Source: JACNJF01 sp050288105 (GTDB lineage Bacteria > Pseudomonadota > Gammaproteobacteria > GCA-001735895). Taken from it: a stretch of 64,000 nt of DNA. Under the pieces are notes generated by a model, which saw only the letters and a program-made list of their open reading frames with translations, was not told where the DNA came from and ran no database searches. Shown in pieces: positions 34,991-45,031 of the stretch. Each line of letters starts with the position of its first letter. Position 1 is the stretch's first letter. A program made the position numbers and the translations under genes. The DNA lies in the NCBI GenBank assembly GCA_050288105.1, contig JBNKDE010000007.1:62001-126000 (forward strand). Direction: 5' to 3'.

Positions 34991-35815
34991 ATGTCCGACA
35001 TCCAGGCCATTATCGAACAAGCCTTTGAAAAGCGCGCTGACATCACACCGCATAATGTAGATATCCAGGTAAAGGATGCTGTATCCGAAGCCATATTATT
35101 ACTCGACAGCGGCAAAGCACGCGTCGCTGAACCCGTCGAAGGTGGCTGGCAGGTCAATGAATGGTTAAAAAAAGCCGTACTGCTGTCCTTCCGTATTCAC
35201 GATAACCGCTTTATGAAAGGTAGCTATACCAACTACTACGACAAGGTGGAATCCAAATTCGCCGATATGAATAGCGAAGATTTTCGTGCCAGCGGTGTAC
35301 GCATCGTACCTCCGGCAACCGCGCGTAAAGGTTCCTATGTCGCTCCGGGTGTGGTTATGATGCCCTCCTACGTGAATATAGGTGCCTATGTTGATAGTGG
35401 CACCATGGTAGACACCTGGGCTACCGTAGGTTCCTGCGCTCAAATCGGTAAAAATGTTCACCTGTCCGGTGGTGTGGGCATCGGAGGCGTACTCGAGCCT
35501 TTGCAGGCAGCGCCCACCATCATTGAAGATAACTGCTTTATCGGCGCACGTTCTGAGGTAGTAGAAGGTGTAATCGTAGAGAAAAACTCGGTGATCTCGA
35601 TGGGTGTGTACATTGGACAAAGCACCAAGATCTATAATCGCGAAACCGACGAAGTCACCTACGGCCGCATTCCAGCAGGCTCTGTAGTAGTGTCCGGCAA
35701 CTTGCCCTCAGACAATGGAAAATACAGTCTGTACTGTGCCGTTATTGTGAAACAGGTTGATGAAAAAACCCGTTCCAAGGTCGGCATCAATGAATTACTG
35801 AGAGACATAAAATAA
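34991..35815 (+). CDS. dapD: Tetrahydrodipicolinate N-succinyltransferase
   Basis: Left-handed beta-helix acyltransferase of 274 aa. Hexapeptide repeats occupy about 100-235 (for example GVVMMPSYVNIGAYVDSGTM and EDNCFIGARSEVVEGVIV). It uses succinyl-CoA to open tetrahydrodipicolinate. The start has an excellent AAGGAG 6 nt upstream. Its stop overlaps the next start by one base (TAATG). The 118-bp gap after dapC holds two small stem-loops but no gene. Confidence 0.95.
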   Translation: MSDIQAIIEQAFEKRADITPHNVDIQVKDAVSEAILLLDSGKARVAEPVEGGWQVNEWLKKAVLLSFRIHDNRFMKGSYTNYYDKVESKFADMNSEDFRASGVRIVPPATARKGSYVAPGVVMMPSYVNIGAYVDSGTMVDTWATVGSCAQIGKNVHLSGGVGIGGVLEPLQAAPTIIEDNCFIGARSEVVEGVIVEKNSVISMGVYIGQSTKIYNRETDEVTYGRIPAGSVVVSGNLPSDNGKYSLYCAVIVKQVDEKTRSKVGINELLRDIK

Positions 35816-36177
35816 TGTCCGCTCAGGTGCCGGTGATGTATGGTATCGCCAACTGTGACACCATTAAAAAAGCACGCCAGTGGCTAGCGCAAAATAATAT
35901 TGAGTACCAGTTTCACGATTATAAAAAACTGGGCACCGATGCCGGTCAGCTACAAAGCTGGCTGGCGGAATTCGGCTGGGAGACCATCATCAATAAACGC
36001 GGCAGCAGCTGGCGCAAGCTGGATGAAGCCACGCGCTCGGCAATAGACGATGCTAAAGCCATACAGTTGATGCAGGACAACCCCTCCATCATCAAGCGTC
36101 CTGTTCTGGATACCGGAAAGCAGCGTGTTGTTGGCTTTAACGAAGCCGAATACCAGCAATTGTTTTTAAAGCCATGA
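35815..36177 (+). CDS. ArsC/Spx-like reductase (YffB type) in the dap operon
   Basis: A 120-aa thioredoxin-fold protein of the ArsC/Spx superfamily. It has a single active-site Cys14 in GIANCDTIKKA and the RPV(LD) segment after IIKRP. The E. coli relative YffB is encoded beside dapE and resembles glutathione-dependent thiol reductases; its function is not established. It is tightly packed here: 1-bp overlap with dapD and 4-bp overlap with dapE. It is a second ArsC-fold gene, different from the true arsenate reductase at 4007. Confidence 0.85.
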   Translation: MSAQVPVMYGIANCDTIKKARQWLAQNNIEYQFHDYKKLGTDAGQLQSWLAEFGWETIINKRGSSWRKLDEATRSAIDDAKAIQLMQDNPSIIKRPVLDTGKQRVVGFNEAEYQQLFLKP

Positions 36178-37322
36178 GCAGCGAAACCCTGGCGCTGGCA
36201 ATCCAGCTACTGTCCATTGACTCGGTCACGCCCGAAGATAAAGGCTGCCAACAGTTACTCATTGAGCGCCTGCAGAAAATTGGCTTTAATTGCGAGATTA
36301 TGCAGTTTGGTGAAGTCACCAACCTGTGGGCCAGGCGTGGCCAGCATGGGCCCGTGCTGGCCTTTGCCGGTCATACTGACGTCGTCCCCACTGGGCCACT
36401 GGAGCAATGGCACAGTGACCCGTTTATACCGGAAATTCGCGACGGATACCTGTATGCTCGCGGCGCAGCGGATATGAAGTCCAGTATCGCCTGCATGGTA
36501 ACCGCTTGTGAACGCTTTATTGCGCAGCACCCAGATCATAACGGCTCGATTGCTTTTCTGATCACCAGTGATGAAGAAGGTCCTGCTACCGAAGGCACAG
36601 TCAAGGTGATAGAAACGCTGCAGCAACGCAACGAAAAAATCGACTGGGCACTGGTTGGAGAACCCTCCAGCACTGCTCGTGTCGGTGACATGGTAAAAAA
36701 TGGAAGACGCGGCTCATTAGGCGCACGTCTTACGGTTAAGGGAATACAGGGGCATGTCGCCTACCCACATATGGCGAAAAACCCGGTGCATCTGGTAAGC
36801 CCGGCACTGACCGAGCTAACGACTGTTGAATGGGACCAGGGCAATGAATTTTTTCCTGCAACCAGTTTTCAAATATCCAATATTCACTCTGGCACGGGTG
36901 CCACCAATGTTATCCCTGGGGAGGTCACTATTGATTTTAATCTACGTTTCTCAACCTGCCTGACAGTCGAACAGATACAGCACAAAATCATCCAGATACT
37001 GGAGCGCCATCAGCTCGACTATGCAATAGAGTGGAATCTGTCCGGGCTGCCATTTCTGACTGCTGAAGGTGAGCTGGTAGATGCTGCACAGAAAGCCATA
37101 TTCGAAACGACGGGTTACTACACTGAACTATCCACTGCAGGTGGCACGTCTGATGGCCGCTTCATTGCACCAACGGGTGCACAGGTACTCGAACTCGGCC
37201 CAGTTAACGAAAGTATTCACAAGATCAATGAAAACGTAAAGGTCGAAGATATCGACACACTTAGTAAGATTTACCAAAAAATTCTGCAAAATTTATTACA
37301 TCCAGTTGAAGAATTAAAATAG
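36174..37322 (+). CDS. dapE: Succinyl-diaminopimelate desuccinylase
   Basis: Di-zinc M20 peptidase-family hydrolase of 382 aa, producing LL-diaminopimelate and succinate. Zinc and catalytic motifs are FAGHTDVVPTG, RGAADMKSS, ITSDEEGPA (catalytic Glu) and the late STAGGTSDGRFIAP. The MSSETLALAIQLLS start is typical of the family. It overlaps the yffB-like gene by 4 bp. Confidence 0.95.
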   Translation: MSSETLALAIQLLSIDSVTPEDKGCQQLLIERLQKIGFNCEIMQFGEVTNLWARRGQHGPVLAFAGHTDVVPTGPLEQWHSDPFIPEIRDGYLYARGAADMKSSIACMVTACERFIAQHPDHNGSIAFLITSDEEGPATEGTVKVIETLQQRNEKIDWALVGEPSSTARVGDMVKNGRRGSLGARLTVKGIQGHVAYPHMAKNPVHLVSPALTELTTVEWDQGNEFFPATSFQISNIHSGTGATNVIPGEVTIDFNLRFSTCLTVEQIQHKIIQILERHQLDYAIEWNLSGLPFLTAEGELVDAAQKAIFETTGYYTELSTAGGTSDGRFIAPTGAQVLELGPVNESIHKINENVKVEDIDTLSKIYQKILQNLLHPVEELK

Positions 37323-37343
37323 CAACCATTACCTTTGAGTGAG

Positions 37344-39869
37344 ATGCGCGGAATGAGCTTACTGAAATATCTACCAGGACTCGATTCGTATCGTGGAAGA
37401 TATCTTTATCTAAGCGCGCTGGCATTTATTATCTTCTGTAGTTTTGCAATCATAAACTGGAGTTACATCAATGACTCTAGCCAGCAAACAAGTCAGAACA
37501 TTATAAAACGCCAGGAAAACTCACTTGCGCTAGAGCAGATTATCAGCCAGTACCAGCTAATCCGAATTCAAATTTATCAATTCAGCTTAAATCCTGAGCA
37601 AGTTAGTCCGATAACGATAAATGATTCCATCATCCACTTATTAGACCTGACCTCCAACCTCGATATAAGACTTTATGACAATATTGATGCTGAAGTTTTC
37701 AATAATTTCATTTTCCAGATCCCGATAAAATTACATGAATTAACGCTTGATTTTCTTCGCACCCGCACCAACCCGGATCTGTGGATTCCTGCCATACGCG
37801 TCATGACCGAGGAGTTATTACCGGTAAATACCGAAATCATTATCTTACTCGACGAATTAATTGATGCTGTTTCACAAGATGAAGATGAATCATCGAAGCT
37901 CAAAAACAGCCTGCTGAAATTCAAAGTAACCTGGTTGTCCACTATTGCCGAGTTTCGTCTACTTGCTTCCAACCGCATGGGAATCTTCGATACCAGCGCT
38001 AATAGCATTGATAGCAGAGTCGCGAATATTGAACTGTATATCAACATTGCCAGGAAGCAGCTTGCCGAGATAGAAACGATGCTCTCTAAACCTGGATATC
38101 AATATCTTCGAGAGCAGCTATTCACTGAGTTAAAGCAACACATTGATCAATGGATGGCTATCCACAAAAAAGCAAAATCACTCCTGTTAAACAGGGATTG
38201 GCGCAGCGATATTCCTGCGCTGGTCAAAATAGACAGCCTGCTGGATGAATTCAATAAAACCTTTACCACCCTGACAGATGAATTACAGGAGCAGTCTGTT
38301 AAAGACGTTCAAAGTTTAAATGACAATAATCGTGCTTACTCCCTATTTTTCCTGATATTAGGGATTTTGTTACTGATTATTTTAACCCTGATCTATTTTT
38401 ATATTGATCGTAATGTTCTATTACCGATTGCACAGACGACGCGTGCATTACTGCTGCAATCACAGGGTATTTCCCAGGAACTGCTAACCTCTACCAAAAC
38501 CGCTGAAACACGCCAGCTGATAGAAGCATTCAACATGATGCGAGAACAGATCAATCACCGGGAAAATCGTCTGGACTATATGGCGCATCATGACAACCTG
38601 ACTCACCTGCCCAATAGGCTAGTGTTTAATGAAAGGCTCGAACATGCCATCAGGTTGACTGATCGCGGGGGAAAGCAGGTAGCCTTAATGCTACTGGATC
38701 TGGACCGTTTTAAGTTAGTCAATGATACCCTTGGGCATGTATTCGGCGACAAGCTATTACAGCAAACAGCGCAACGGCTTAAGGAATGTATGCGTGCCGA
38801 AGACACCATCGCCAGACTGGGTGGTGATGAATTTGCCATCATCCTTGAAAACATACGAACAACTAAGGAGGTTGATAGTTTCGCGCGAAAAATTATTAAT
38901 CTTTTTCAACACCCATTCTATATTGATGCGCAGGAAATATTTGCTTCCACTTCGATAGGCATCGCGATATCGCCATCGGACACCAATGAAGCCACTAGCC
39001 TGATACGCTTTGCCGATGTTGCCATGTATGAATCCAAAAATCGCGGACGCAACCAGTTCACATTCTTCACTCAGGATCTTGAGGACTCCGAACAGTCGAT
39101 CATCAATTTTGAAAATATGTTACGTGATGCGCTAGAGAAAAATGAGTTTGAACTGCACTATCAACCCATCATAGACAGCGACAAAAAGAACAGTTTGATT
39201 AGCGAAGCCTTTCTACGCTGGAACCATCCTGCTCGAGGTTTACTGATGCCGATAGACTTTTTACCCGTGCTGGATAACCCAGAACTACTGTTTGACCTTA
39301 CCCGTTGGGTAATCAGCAAAGCGCAGAACTTTCAGCTTAAGGCAAAGCAGATACTCAACATTATTCCCGTCATATCGATCAACCTGCCTTCTGAAATCTT
39401 TCAGCAAAAACATTACCGTAAAAAATTGCAGAAAATACTGCTAAATGATATTCAGCATCCTGATTGTTTTATTCTAGAGATTACTGAAATTACCCTGCTC
39501 GCGGATATGATGAATACCGCACAACTGTTGCAACAGATACATAACGCAGGATTTCGTATCGCACTGGATGACTTTGGCAGCGGACAATCCTCATTATCAC
39601 ATCTGCACTCATTTCCCATAGATACGCTGAAAATTGATCGTGAAATCATACGCGATATCTTACAGAATCAGAGTAATGCCAACCTGGTCAGCGCCATTAT
39701 CAGTCTCGGACAGGAGCTGGGTATTTCGGTCATCGCTGAAGGTGTGGAAAATCAGCGTCAGCACGATTTTCTGGTCAAAAAAGGAGCTTACCTGTTTCAG
39801 GGCTTCCACTTCTTCAGGCCCATGGATGCTGACGAATACCTTAAACTGCTCAAGTCCTATACTGAGTAA
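37344..39869 (+). CDS. GGDEF-EAL membrane protein (cyclic-di-GMP turnover)
   Basis: About 841 aa. A first membrane helix (about 20-42) and a second (about 331-352) flank a ~290-residue helical periplasmic sensor region without a recognised fold. GGDEF follows (RLGGDEFAII, about residue 493) with an intact RxxD inhibitory site five residues before it. The EAL domain's first motif reads EAF instead of EAL, but EITE, DDFGSG, KID and AEGVE are present. Both synthesis and degradation of c-di-GMP are possible. ATG at 37344 was chosen; a TTG at 37335 and an ATG at 37353 are in frame. Confidence 0.88.
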   Translation: MRGMSLLKYLPGLDSYRGRYLYLSALAFIIFCSFAIINWSYINDSSQQTSQNIIKRQENSLALEQIISQYQLIRIQIYQFSLNPEQVSPITINDSIIHLLDLTSNLDIRLYDNIDAEVFNNFIFQIPIKLHELTLDFLRTRTNPDLWIPAIRVMTEELLPVNTEIIILLDELIDAVSQDEDESSKLKNSLLKFKVTWLSTIAEFRLLASNRMGIFDTSANSIDSRVANIELYINIARKQLAEIETMLSKPGYQYLREQLFTELKQHIDQWMAIHKKAKSLLLNRDWRSDIPALVKIDSLLDEFNKTFTTLTDELQEQSVKDVQSLNDNNRAYSLFFLILGILLLIILTLIYFYIDRNVLLPIAQTTRALLLQSQGISQELLTSTKTAETRQLIEAFNMMREQINHRENRLDYMAHHDNLTHLPNRLVFNERLEHAIRLTDRGGKQVALMLLDLDRFKLVNDTLGHVFGDKLLQQTAQRLKECMRAEDTIARLGGDEFAIILENIRTTKEVDSFARKIINLFQHPFYIDAQEIFASTSIGIAISPSDTNEATSLIRFADVAMYESKNRGRNQFTFFTQDLEDSEQSIINFENMLRDALEKNEFELHYQPIIDSDKKNSLISEAFLRWNHPARGLLMPIDFLPVLDNPELLFDLTRWVISKAQNFQLKAKQILNIIPVISINLPSEIFQQKHYRKKLQKILLNDIQHPDCFILEITEITLLADMMNTAQLLQQIHNAGFRIALDDFGSGQSSLSHLHSFPIDTLKIDREIIRDILQNQSNANLVSAIISLGQELGISVIAEGVENQRQHDFLVKKGAYLFQGFHFFRPMDADEYLKLLKSYTE

Positions 39870-39887
39870 AGTGATAACACAATCCTG

Positions 39888-40787
39888 ATGTATATCGGAA
39901 GATTTGCACCCACCCCCTCCGGCCCTTTGCATATGGGATCGCTGGTCACTGCTATAGCCAGTTATTGCGAGGCGAAGTCGCATGATGGTAAATGGCTGCT
40001 ACGCATGGAAGATCTGGACACACCTCGAGTGGTAGAAGGTGCCGCTGATAACATACTCACCACACTGGAAGCTTTTGGCTTTGAATGGGATGATGAAATT
40101 CTCTACCAGAGCCAGCGCTTTGATGCGTATCAGGAAGTCATACAAAACTGGATTGATGAGCGCCTGTTATTTGCCTGCGACTGTAGCAGGAAATCATTAG
40201 CCGGACAGAATTTGCACTATGGCCCCCTGGGCATAATATACCCGGGACACTGCCGATTGAAAGAACTGGACATGCGACAGGGCTATAGTTTACGACTGAA
40301 TCTGCAGCAAGCGGGGGCGATAAGCTTCAACGATAAGCTTTATGGAAACTTTGAACTCAACCTGAGTACTCAGGTAGGCGATATCGTCATTAAACGCATT
40401 GACGGCATATACGCTTATCATCTGGCGGTTGTAGTCGATGATGCCTATCAACAGGTCAATCACATAGTAAGGGGTTCAGACCTGCTAGAAGTCACTGCGC
40501 TACATTTATATTTAAACCGCTTACTTAAATTGAATGATGCACGTTATATGCACCTGCCACTGATAAAAAACCCTGATGGAAAAAAACTAAGCAAACAAAC
40601 TGGAGCCAGAGCCATCAACGTGACTCAGGCTGGTGAGCAAATCGTCAGCGCACTGGAGTTTCTGGGGCAGAAGCCGGATAAAAAACTCGCTCAGGAAACG
40701 CCACAAGATATTCTCAAAGTTGCGCTAGCACACTGGGATCCCTCCCTTATACCTACCGACGACAAGCCAGCTATTTCACCTGATTGA
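39888..40787 (+). CDS. gluQ: Glutamyl-Q tRNA(Asp) synthetase
   Basis: Truncated glutamyl-tRNA synthetase paralogue that attaches glutamate to queuosine in tRNA-Asp. The 299-aa length lacks an anticodon-binding domain. The HIGH-like motif is GPLHMGSLVTA, the KMSKS-like motif is KKLSKQTGA, and the zinc cluster is FACDCSRK with a later Cys in GHCR. Most genomes carry gluQ next to dksA; here it follows the GGDEF/EAL gene by 18 bp. Its 3' end overlaps ccmI by 17 bp on the opposite strand. Confidence 0.92.
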   Translation: MYIGRFAPTPSGPLHMGSLVTAIASYCEAKSHDGKWLLRMEDLDTPRVVEGAADNILTTLEAFGFEWDDEILYQSQRFDAYQEVIQNWIDERLLFACDCSRKSLAGQNLHYGPLGIIYPGHCRLKELDMRQGYSLRLNLQQAGAISFNDKLYGNFELNLSTQVGDIVIKRIDGIYAYHLAVVVDDAYQQVNHIVRGSDLLEVTALHLYLNRLLKLNDARYMHLPLIKNPDGKKLSKQTGARAINVTQAGEQIVSALEFLGQKPDKKLAQETPQDILKVALAHWDPSLIPTDDKPAISPD

Positions 40788-42051
40788 TGGTTAACTCCAC
40801 AACGCCATCGTAGCCCTTATATTTCATTGGAGCAGATTCGAAATACAGATCACCCGGCTGGGCCACCGGATTTCCAGAACGCGACACGCGAGCCCCGACA
40901 ACCACTTCGTCAAAATTTGACAACCTCATCTGCGGCATCATTGCATCCGCATCGCTTAAAGATAGCTTGACCGGTAAATCAGACACCTTCAGTCGTTTCG
41001 CTGCCAGCGGCATAGGTGGTCCAGACGCGGCTTTTGCATAGACAAACACCAGATCACCAGCGTTAACCTGGCTGGCAAATTTAGCATCCAGAGAGACATT
41101 GACGCTGATCGCAGCACTTCCCGCAGCAGCTGGGGCGGTTTGTACAGGTGCTGTTGCAACCTCAGCAAAATTAAGCTCGGGTAAGTCCGGGTTTTGCTGT
41201 TTCAGTTGTGTTAGCAATATCTTAACTTCGGAGGTGGACTGTGGATCCTGTTCCAGTAACGGAAGAAGCTTCATCCAGTAATCGAAAGCTTCACGGTGAC
41301 GACCACCCTGTTCAGCAGCGAGACCTGCGAGCCAGAGCGCAGTTGGATCCTCAGGAACGAGTTTTAACGCCAGGTTAACCAGGTGCTCAGCCTCACCTTC
41401 CATGCTTCCATTTTGTGTCATCGCAAGCGCATCGGCTAATGCGAGCAGCACGGTCGGCTCATCCGGTTTTAAATCGTAACTACGTTCCAGCGCAGTAACC
41501 GCCTCCGAATACTGCTGTAAAGCCAGGTAGGTACGTCCCAACATAAACCATCCACGCGCATCATCAGGGTTCTCGCGCAAATGATCCTTAACTTTTTGCA
41601 CCAGCTCAGCCATAGACGGGGCTTTCGCATTGTTTTGTCCCTGCGCATGCGGAGTTCCGGCTTCCTGCCGCTTCTGCGCCAGTTGCGGGTTTTCAATCAC
41701 TCGATACTCGCCCAGCTTCCAGTACATCATCACACTGACTACGGGTATGAACGCGACAAACACCCAAATTGCCCATTTACCCGCGTTCTGGTTACTCTGC
41801 AGCGACTGCTGGCGTTCCAGATCGATTGCCAGTGAAACCTCGAGATCAACCATGGCTGCATCAAATTCCTGCTGTGACATTTGTCCATCTTCTAACTGCT
41901 TCAATAACAGTTCTTTCTTGTCACGCGCAATGACTATATTCTGCTGGTCACGAGCCAGCGAATCGACGGATGAAGGTTGACGTAAGACAGGCAGGATGAC
42001 AAAAATCACTGCCACCAGAATCAGGATGACGACTAAGGCACCAAAAATCAT
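40771..42051 (-). CDS. ccmI: Cytochrome c maturation protein CcmI
   Basis: Apocytochrome c chaperone of the haem-ligation complex, 426 aa. Two membrane segments near the N-terminus (about 4-22 and 92-110) flank a cytoplasmic coiled loop. A TPR domain follows at about 150-270 (DDARGWFMLGRTYLALQQYS). The C-terminal domain (about 310-426) is the periplasmic CcmI/CycH module. It overlaps ccmH by 4 bp and ends the operon. Confidence 0.9.
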   Translation of the reverse strand: MIFGALVVILILVAVIFVILPVLRQPSSVDSLARDQQNIVIARDKKELLLKQLEDGQMSQQEFDAAMVDLEVSLAIDLERQQSLQSNQNAGKWAIWVFVAFIPVVSVMMYWKLGEYRVIENPQLAQKRQEAGTPHAQGQNNAKAPSMAELVQKVKDHLRENPDDARGWFMLGRTYLALQQYSEAVTALERSYDLKPDEPTVLLALADALAMTQNGSMEGEAEHLVNLALKLVPEDPTALWLAGLAAEQGGRHREAFDYWMKLLPLLEQDPQSTSEVKILLTQLKQQNPDLPELNFAEVATAPVQTAPAAAGSAAISVNVSLDAKFASQVNAGDLVFVYAKAASGPPMPLAAKRLKVSDLPVKLSLSDADAMMPQMRLSNFDEVVVGARVSRSGNPVAQPGDLYFESAPMKYKGYDGVVELTINQVK

Positions 42052-42524
42052 TTGCTTTCCTCATGGTTGCTGGCATTGGTATCGGAAAGTAAATTCCTGG
42101 CCTGATCCATTGCATCTGCCTCTGGCACTTCAATGGGTTCACTCTTCCTGACTCTTAAAACCACAATGATTAATACCAACAATAACAGCACAAATGGCCC
42201 ACCCCAGAGTAACAGGGTGTTGGATTTCAGCGGGGGGTTATACAGCACAAAATCCCCATAGCGGTTCACCATATATTCAACGATCTGTTGTTTGGATTTC
42301 CCCTGCATCAACATGTCATAGGTTTGCATGCGCAAGTCCTTGGCCAGATCAGCGTCTGAATCAGCCAGGTTCTGGTTCTGACACACCAGGCAACGCAATT
42401 CCTTGATCAGGTTTTTATATTCGGTTTCAGTTGCTGCATCTTTAAATTGCAGCGCCTCAATTGACGCATGCGCAGGAGTCAGGAATAACCACAGAGTGGA
42501 TAACACAAAGAATATTTTCATCAT
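42048..42524 (-). CDS. ccmH: Cytochrome c maturation thiol reductase CcmH/CycL
   Basis: A 158-aa membrane-anchored protein. The signal peptide is at 1-20 and the motif LRCLVCQNQNLADSDA holds the redox pair (CxxC, about 45-48). One C-terminal membrane helix follows (LLLWGGPFVLLLLVLIIVVL). It reduces the apocytochrome CXXCH disulfide or resolves mixed disulfides with CcmG. It is the short form without a TPR part, which is here the separate ccmI. Confidence 0.93.
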   Translation of the reverse strand: MMKIFFVLSTLWLFLTPAHASIEALQFKDAATETEYKNLIKELRCLVCQNQNLADSDADLAKDLRMQTYDMLMQGKSKQQIVEYMVNRYGDFVLYNPPLKSNTLLLWGGPFVLLLLVLIIVVLRVRKSEPIEVPEADAMDQARNLLSDTNASNHEESK

Positions 42525-43042
42525 TATAAAAGCGCTTTAATACGGGGGATTATTTCGGCTTGCAGAGATTGAACAGTGACTGGTCCGATATGTTTATACT
42601 TGATCAAGCCATCCTTGCCGATAATGAAAGTTTCAGGCACACCATACACGCCCCAGTCGATACCCGCACGACCTTCCAGATCAACCACGCTCAAGGTATA
42701 GGGATTACCCAGCTGCTGTAACCAGCGTTTTCCATCCACAACCTCATCCTTATAGTCGAGGCCCACGATATCGACCAGTTGCATTGCTGCCAGCTGTTTG
42801 ATGACTTCATGCTCAGCGCGACAGGAAACACACCAGGATGCCCAGACATTCAACACCCATACCTTTCCAGCCATATCAGCGGGAGAAAAGGTCTCAGAAA
42901 GATTCGACAGCCTGGGCAAGGTGAACGCCGGTGCTGGTTTATCAATGAGCGGTGAAGGTACCTTTTTGGGGTCCTGCGTAAGACCAAACGCCAGTAAAAT
43001 AACCAGTAAGACAAAAATACCAAGAGGAATCAAAAACCGCAT
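42524..43042 (-). CDS. ccmG: Thiol:disulfide interchange protein CcmG/DsbE
   Basis: Membrane-anchored thioredoxin of 172 aa that keeps the apocytochrome haem-binding cysteines reduced. It has an N-terminal anchor (2-20), the active site WASWCVSCRAEH, and cis-Pro in GVPETFII. The CVSC dipeptide is unusual only in detail (CPSC or CPTC is common). It is coupled to ccmF and ccmH by one-base overlaps (TAATG type). Confidence 0.93.
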   Translation of the reverse strand: MRFLIPLGIFVLLVILLAFGLTQDPKKVPSPLIDKPAPAFTLPRLSNLSETFSPADMAGKVWVLNVWASWCVSCRAEHEVIKQLAAMQLVDIVGLDYKDEVVDGKRWLQQLGNPYTLSVVDLEGRAGIDWGVYGVPETFIIGKDGLIKYKHIGPVTVQSLQAEIIPRIKALL

Positions 43043-45012
43043 CAGGCAACTCTCCCCATCGCATGCACAGCCGCTTCTGTTTCACGCCTGGCCATGATTC
43101 TGTAGCGCTTATCAGTACCCGCCAACAGACCACCAAATGCCATGATCAGCGCACCCAGCCATATCCATCGAATAAACGGCTTGTAATAGATGCGTATCGC
43201 CCAGCTACCATCGTTGCCAACTTGCTCGCCCAGCGCGATGAAAAGGTCGCGCGTAAATCCAGCATCTATCGCCGCTTCAGTCATTGGATTGCGTTGCACC
43301 AGATAGACACGTTTCTCGGGCAACATCTGTGCGCTGAAACCTGAATCATTGGTCACGCTAAAATCACCACGTGCTGCCTGATAGTTATCAACATTCACCA
43401 TATTCACACCATTGAAGGTGAAGGTGTAACCGGCCATCTCGAAACTGTCTCCCGGGGTCATACGAAGGTCTTTTTCGACCTGATACAGACTCACCAGGGT
43501 GACGCCAACGATAAAAAAAGCGATCCCTACATGACCCAGCAACATGCCATAAAAGCCACGCGGTGTGGAGCGCAAACCGGAAGCCAGCGAACGCCCCTTA
43601 AAGCGCTCCGCGAGTGCGAGAACAACGGTAGAAGCGATCCACAATGCCATCATGAAACCCGCCAGCGTCTGCCATTTCCAGACCGGTAAAAGCAGACTTA
43701 ACACCAGCGCTACAACAACGGTAACCAGTAAAGGTAATTTCAATTTGTTCCACAGGCGATCCATATCGTCATGCTTCCAGCGGATGATCATGCCCACCCC
43801 AATTAAAAAACCGATAGGTGCCGTGAGCATTAGAAAAACCAGATTAAAGTAAGGCGGACCAACCGAAATCTTACCACCCATTGCATCCACAAAAATCGGA
43901 TAAACGGTACCTAGTAAGATGGCAGCCGTGGTCACGGTGAGGAAGATATTGTTCAACAGCAAAGCCATGTCGCGCGACTGCAGGCTGGTAACTGCCGCGC
44001 TTTTAAGCGTTGGCGCGCGCCAGGCGTACAGGGTTAAGGACAATCCGACAATAACACCCAGGAACAGCAGGATGAACACACCACGTTCCGGATCACTGGC
44101 AAACGCATGCACCGAGGTCAGTACCCCGGAACGTACCAGGAAGGTACCCAGCAGACTCAACGAAAAAGCAAATATCGCCAGCAAAGCAGTCCAGGCCTTA
44201 AAGGTGCCACGTTTTTCAGTGATCGCTAGCGAATGCATTAATGCGGTACCCACCAGCCAGGGCATAAATGACGCATTTTCTACTGGATCCCAGAACCACC
44301 AGCCGCCCCAGCCCAGTTCATAGTAAGCCCACCAGCTACCCAGCGCGATACCCAGAGTCAGAAACAACCAGGCAAAATTAGTCCAGGGTCGCGACCAGCG
44401 CGCCCAGGCGGAATCCACCTGACCGGATAGCAACGCGGCAATAGAAAAGGCAAAAGCCACAGAAAAACCAACATATCCGAGATACAGCATGGGTGGATGA
44501 ATCGCCAGCCCGGGGTCCTGTAACAGAGGATTCAGATCGCGCCCCTCTACCGCCGCGGGCAGCAGGCGTTCAAATGGATTAGAGGTCACCAGGATAAACA
44601 AGGTGAATCCAACACTAACCAGACCCATCACCCCGATCACTCGTGCCAGCATCACCCTGGGCACGCTGCGACTAAAGGTCGCCACTGCAACGGTCCAGAT
44701 AGTGAGAATCAGCAGCCACAGCAACAAAGAGCCTTCATGCGCGCCCCACACGCCGGAAATTAAATACAGCAATGGCAGTTTGGAATTAGAATTAGCCGCC
44801 GCATACAACACGGAATAATCATGGTTGATAAACACCATGGTCAGGCAGACATAGGACACCAATACCATCAGGAACTGCCCATAGGCAGCAGGTCTGGCTA
44901 TCGCAATCCAGCGTGAATAACCCAGCTGAGCGCCAGCGATAGGAAAAATAGTCTGTATGGCAGCCAGGCATAGCGCAAGTATCAGTGCAAAATGACCAAT
45001 CTCAGGAATCAT
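43042..45012 (-). CDS. ccmF: Haem lyase subunit CcmF
   Basis: Large polytopic subunit (656 aa, about 15 helices) of the haem-apocytochrome ligase. The WWD signature is WGGWWFWDPVENASFMPW. P-His regions include HPPMLYLGYVG and LVRSGVLTSVHAFA. It accepts haem from holo-CcmE and ligates it to apocytochrome c. It follows ccmE by 19 bp. Confidence 0.96.
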   Translation of the reverse strand: MIPEIGHFALILALCLAAIQTIFPIAGAQLGYSRWIAIARPAAYGQFLMVLVSYVCLTMVFINHDYSVLYAAANSNSKLPLLYLISGVWGAHEGSLLLWLLILTIWTVAVATFSRSVPRVMLARVIGVMGLVSVGFTLFILVTSNPFERLLPAAVEGRDLNPLLQDPGLAIHPPMLYLGYVGFSVAFAFSIAALLSGQVDSAWARWSRPWTNFAWLFLTLGIALGSWWAYYELGWGGWWFWDPVENASFMPWLVGTALMHSLAITEKRGTFKAWTALLAIFAFSLSLLGTFLVRSGVLTSVHAFASDPERGVFILLFLGVIVGLSLTLYAWRAPTLKSAAVTSLQSRDMALLLNNIFLTVTTAAILLGTVYPIFVDAMGGKISVGPPYFNLVFLMLTAPIGFLIGVGMIIRWKHDDMDRLWNKLKLPLLVTVVVALVLSLLLPVWKWQTLAGFMMALWIASTVVLALAERFKGRSLASGLRSTPRGFYGMLLGHVGIAFFIVGVTLVSLYQVEKDLRMTPGDSFEMAGYTFTFNGVNMVNVDNYQAARGDFSVTNDSGFSAQMLPEKRVYLVQRNPMTEAAIDAGFTRDLFIALGEQVGNDGSWAIRIYYKPFIRWIWLGALIMAFGGLLAGTDKRYRIMARRETEAAVHAMGRVA

Positions 45013-45031
45013 ATACTCTCTCCGGGTGGAC

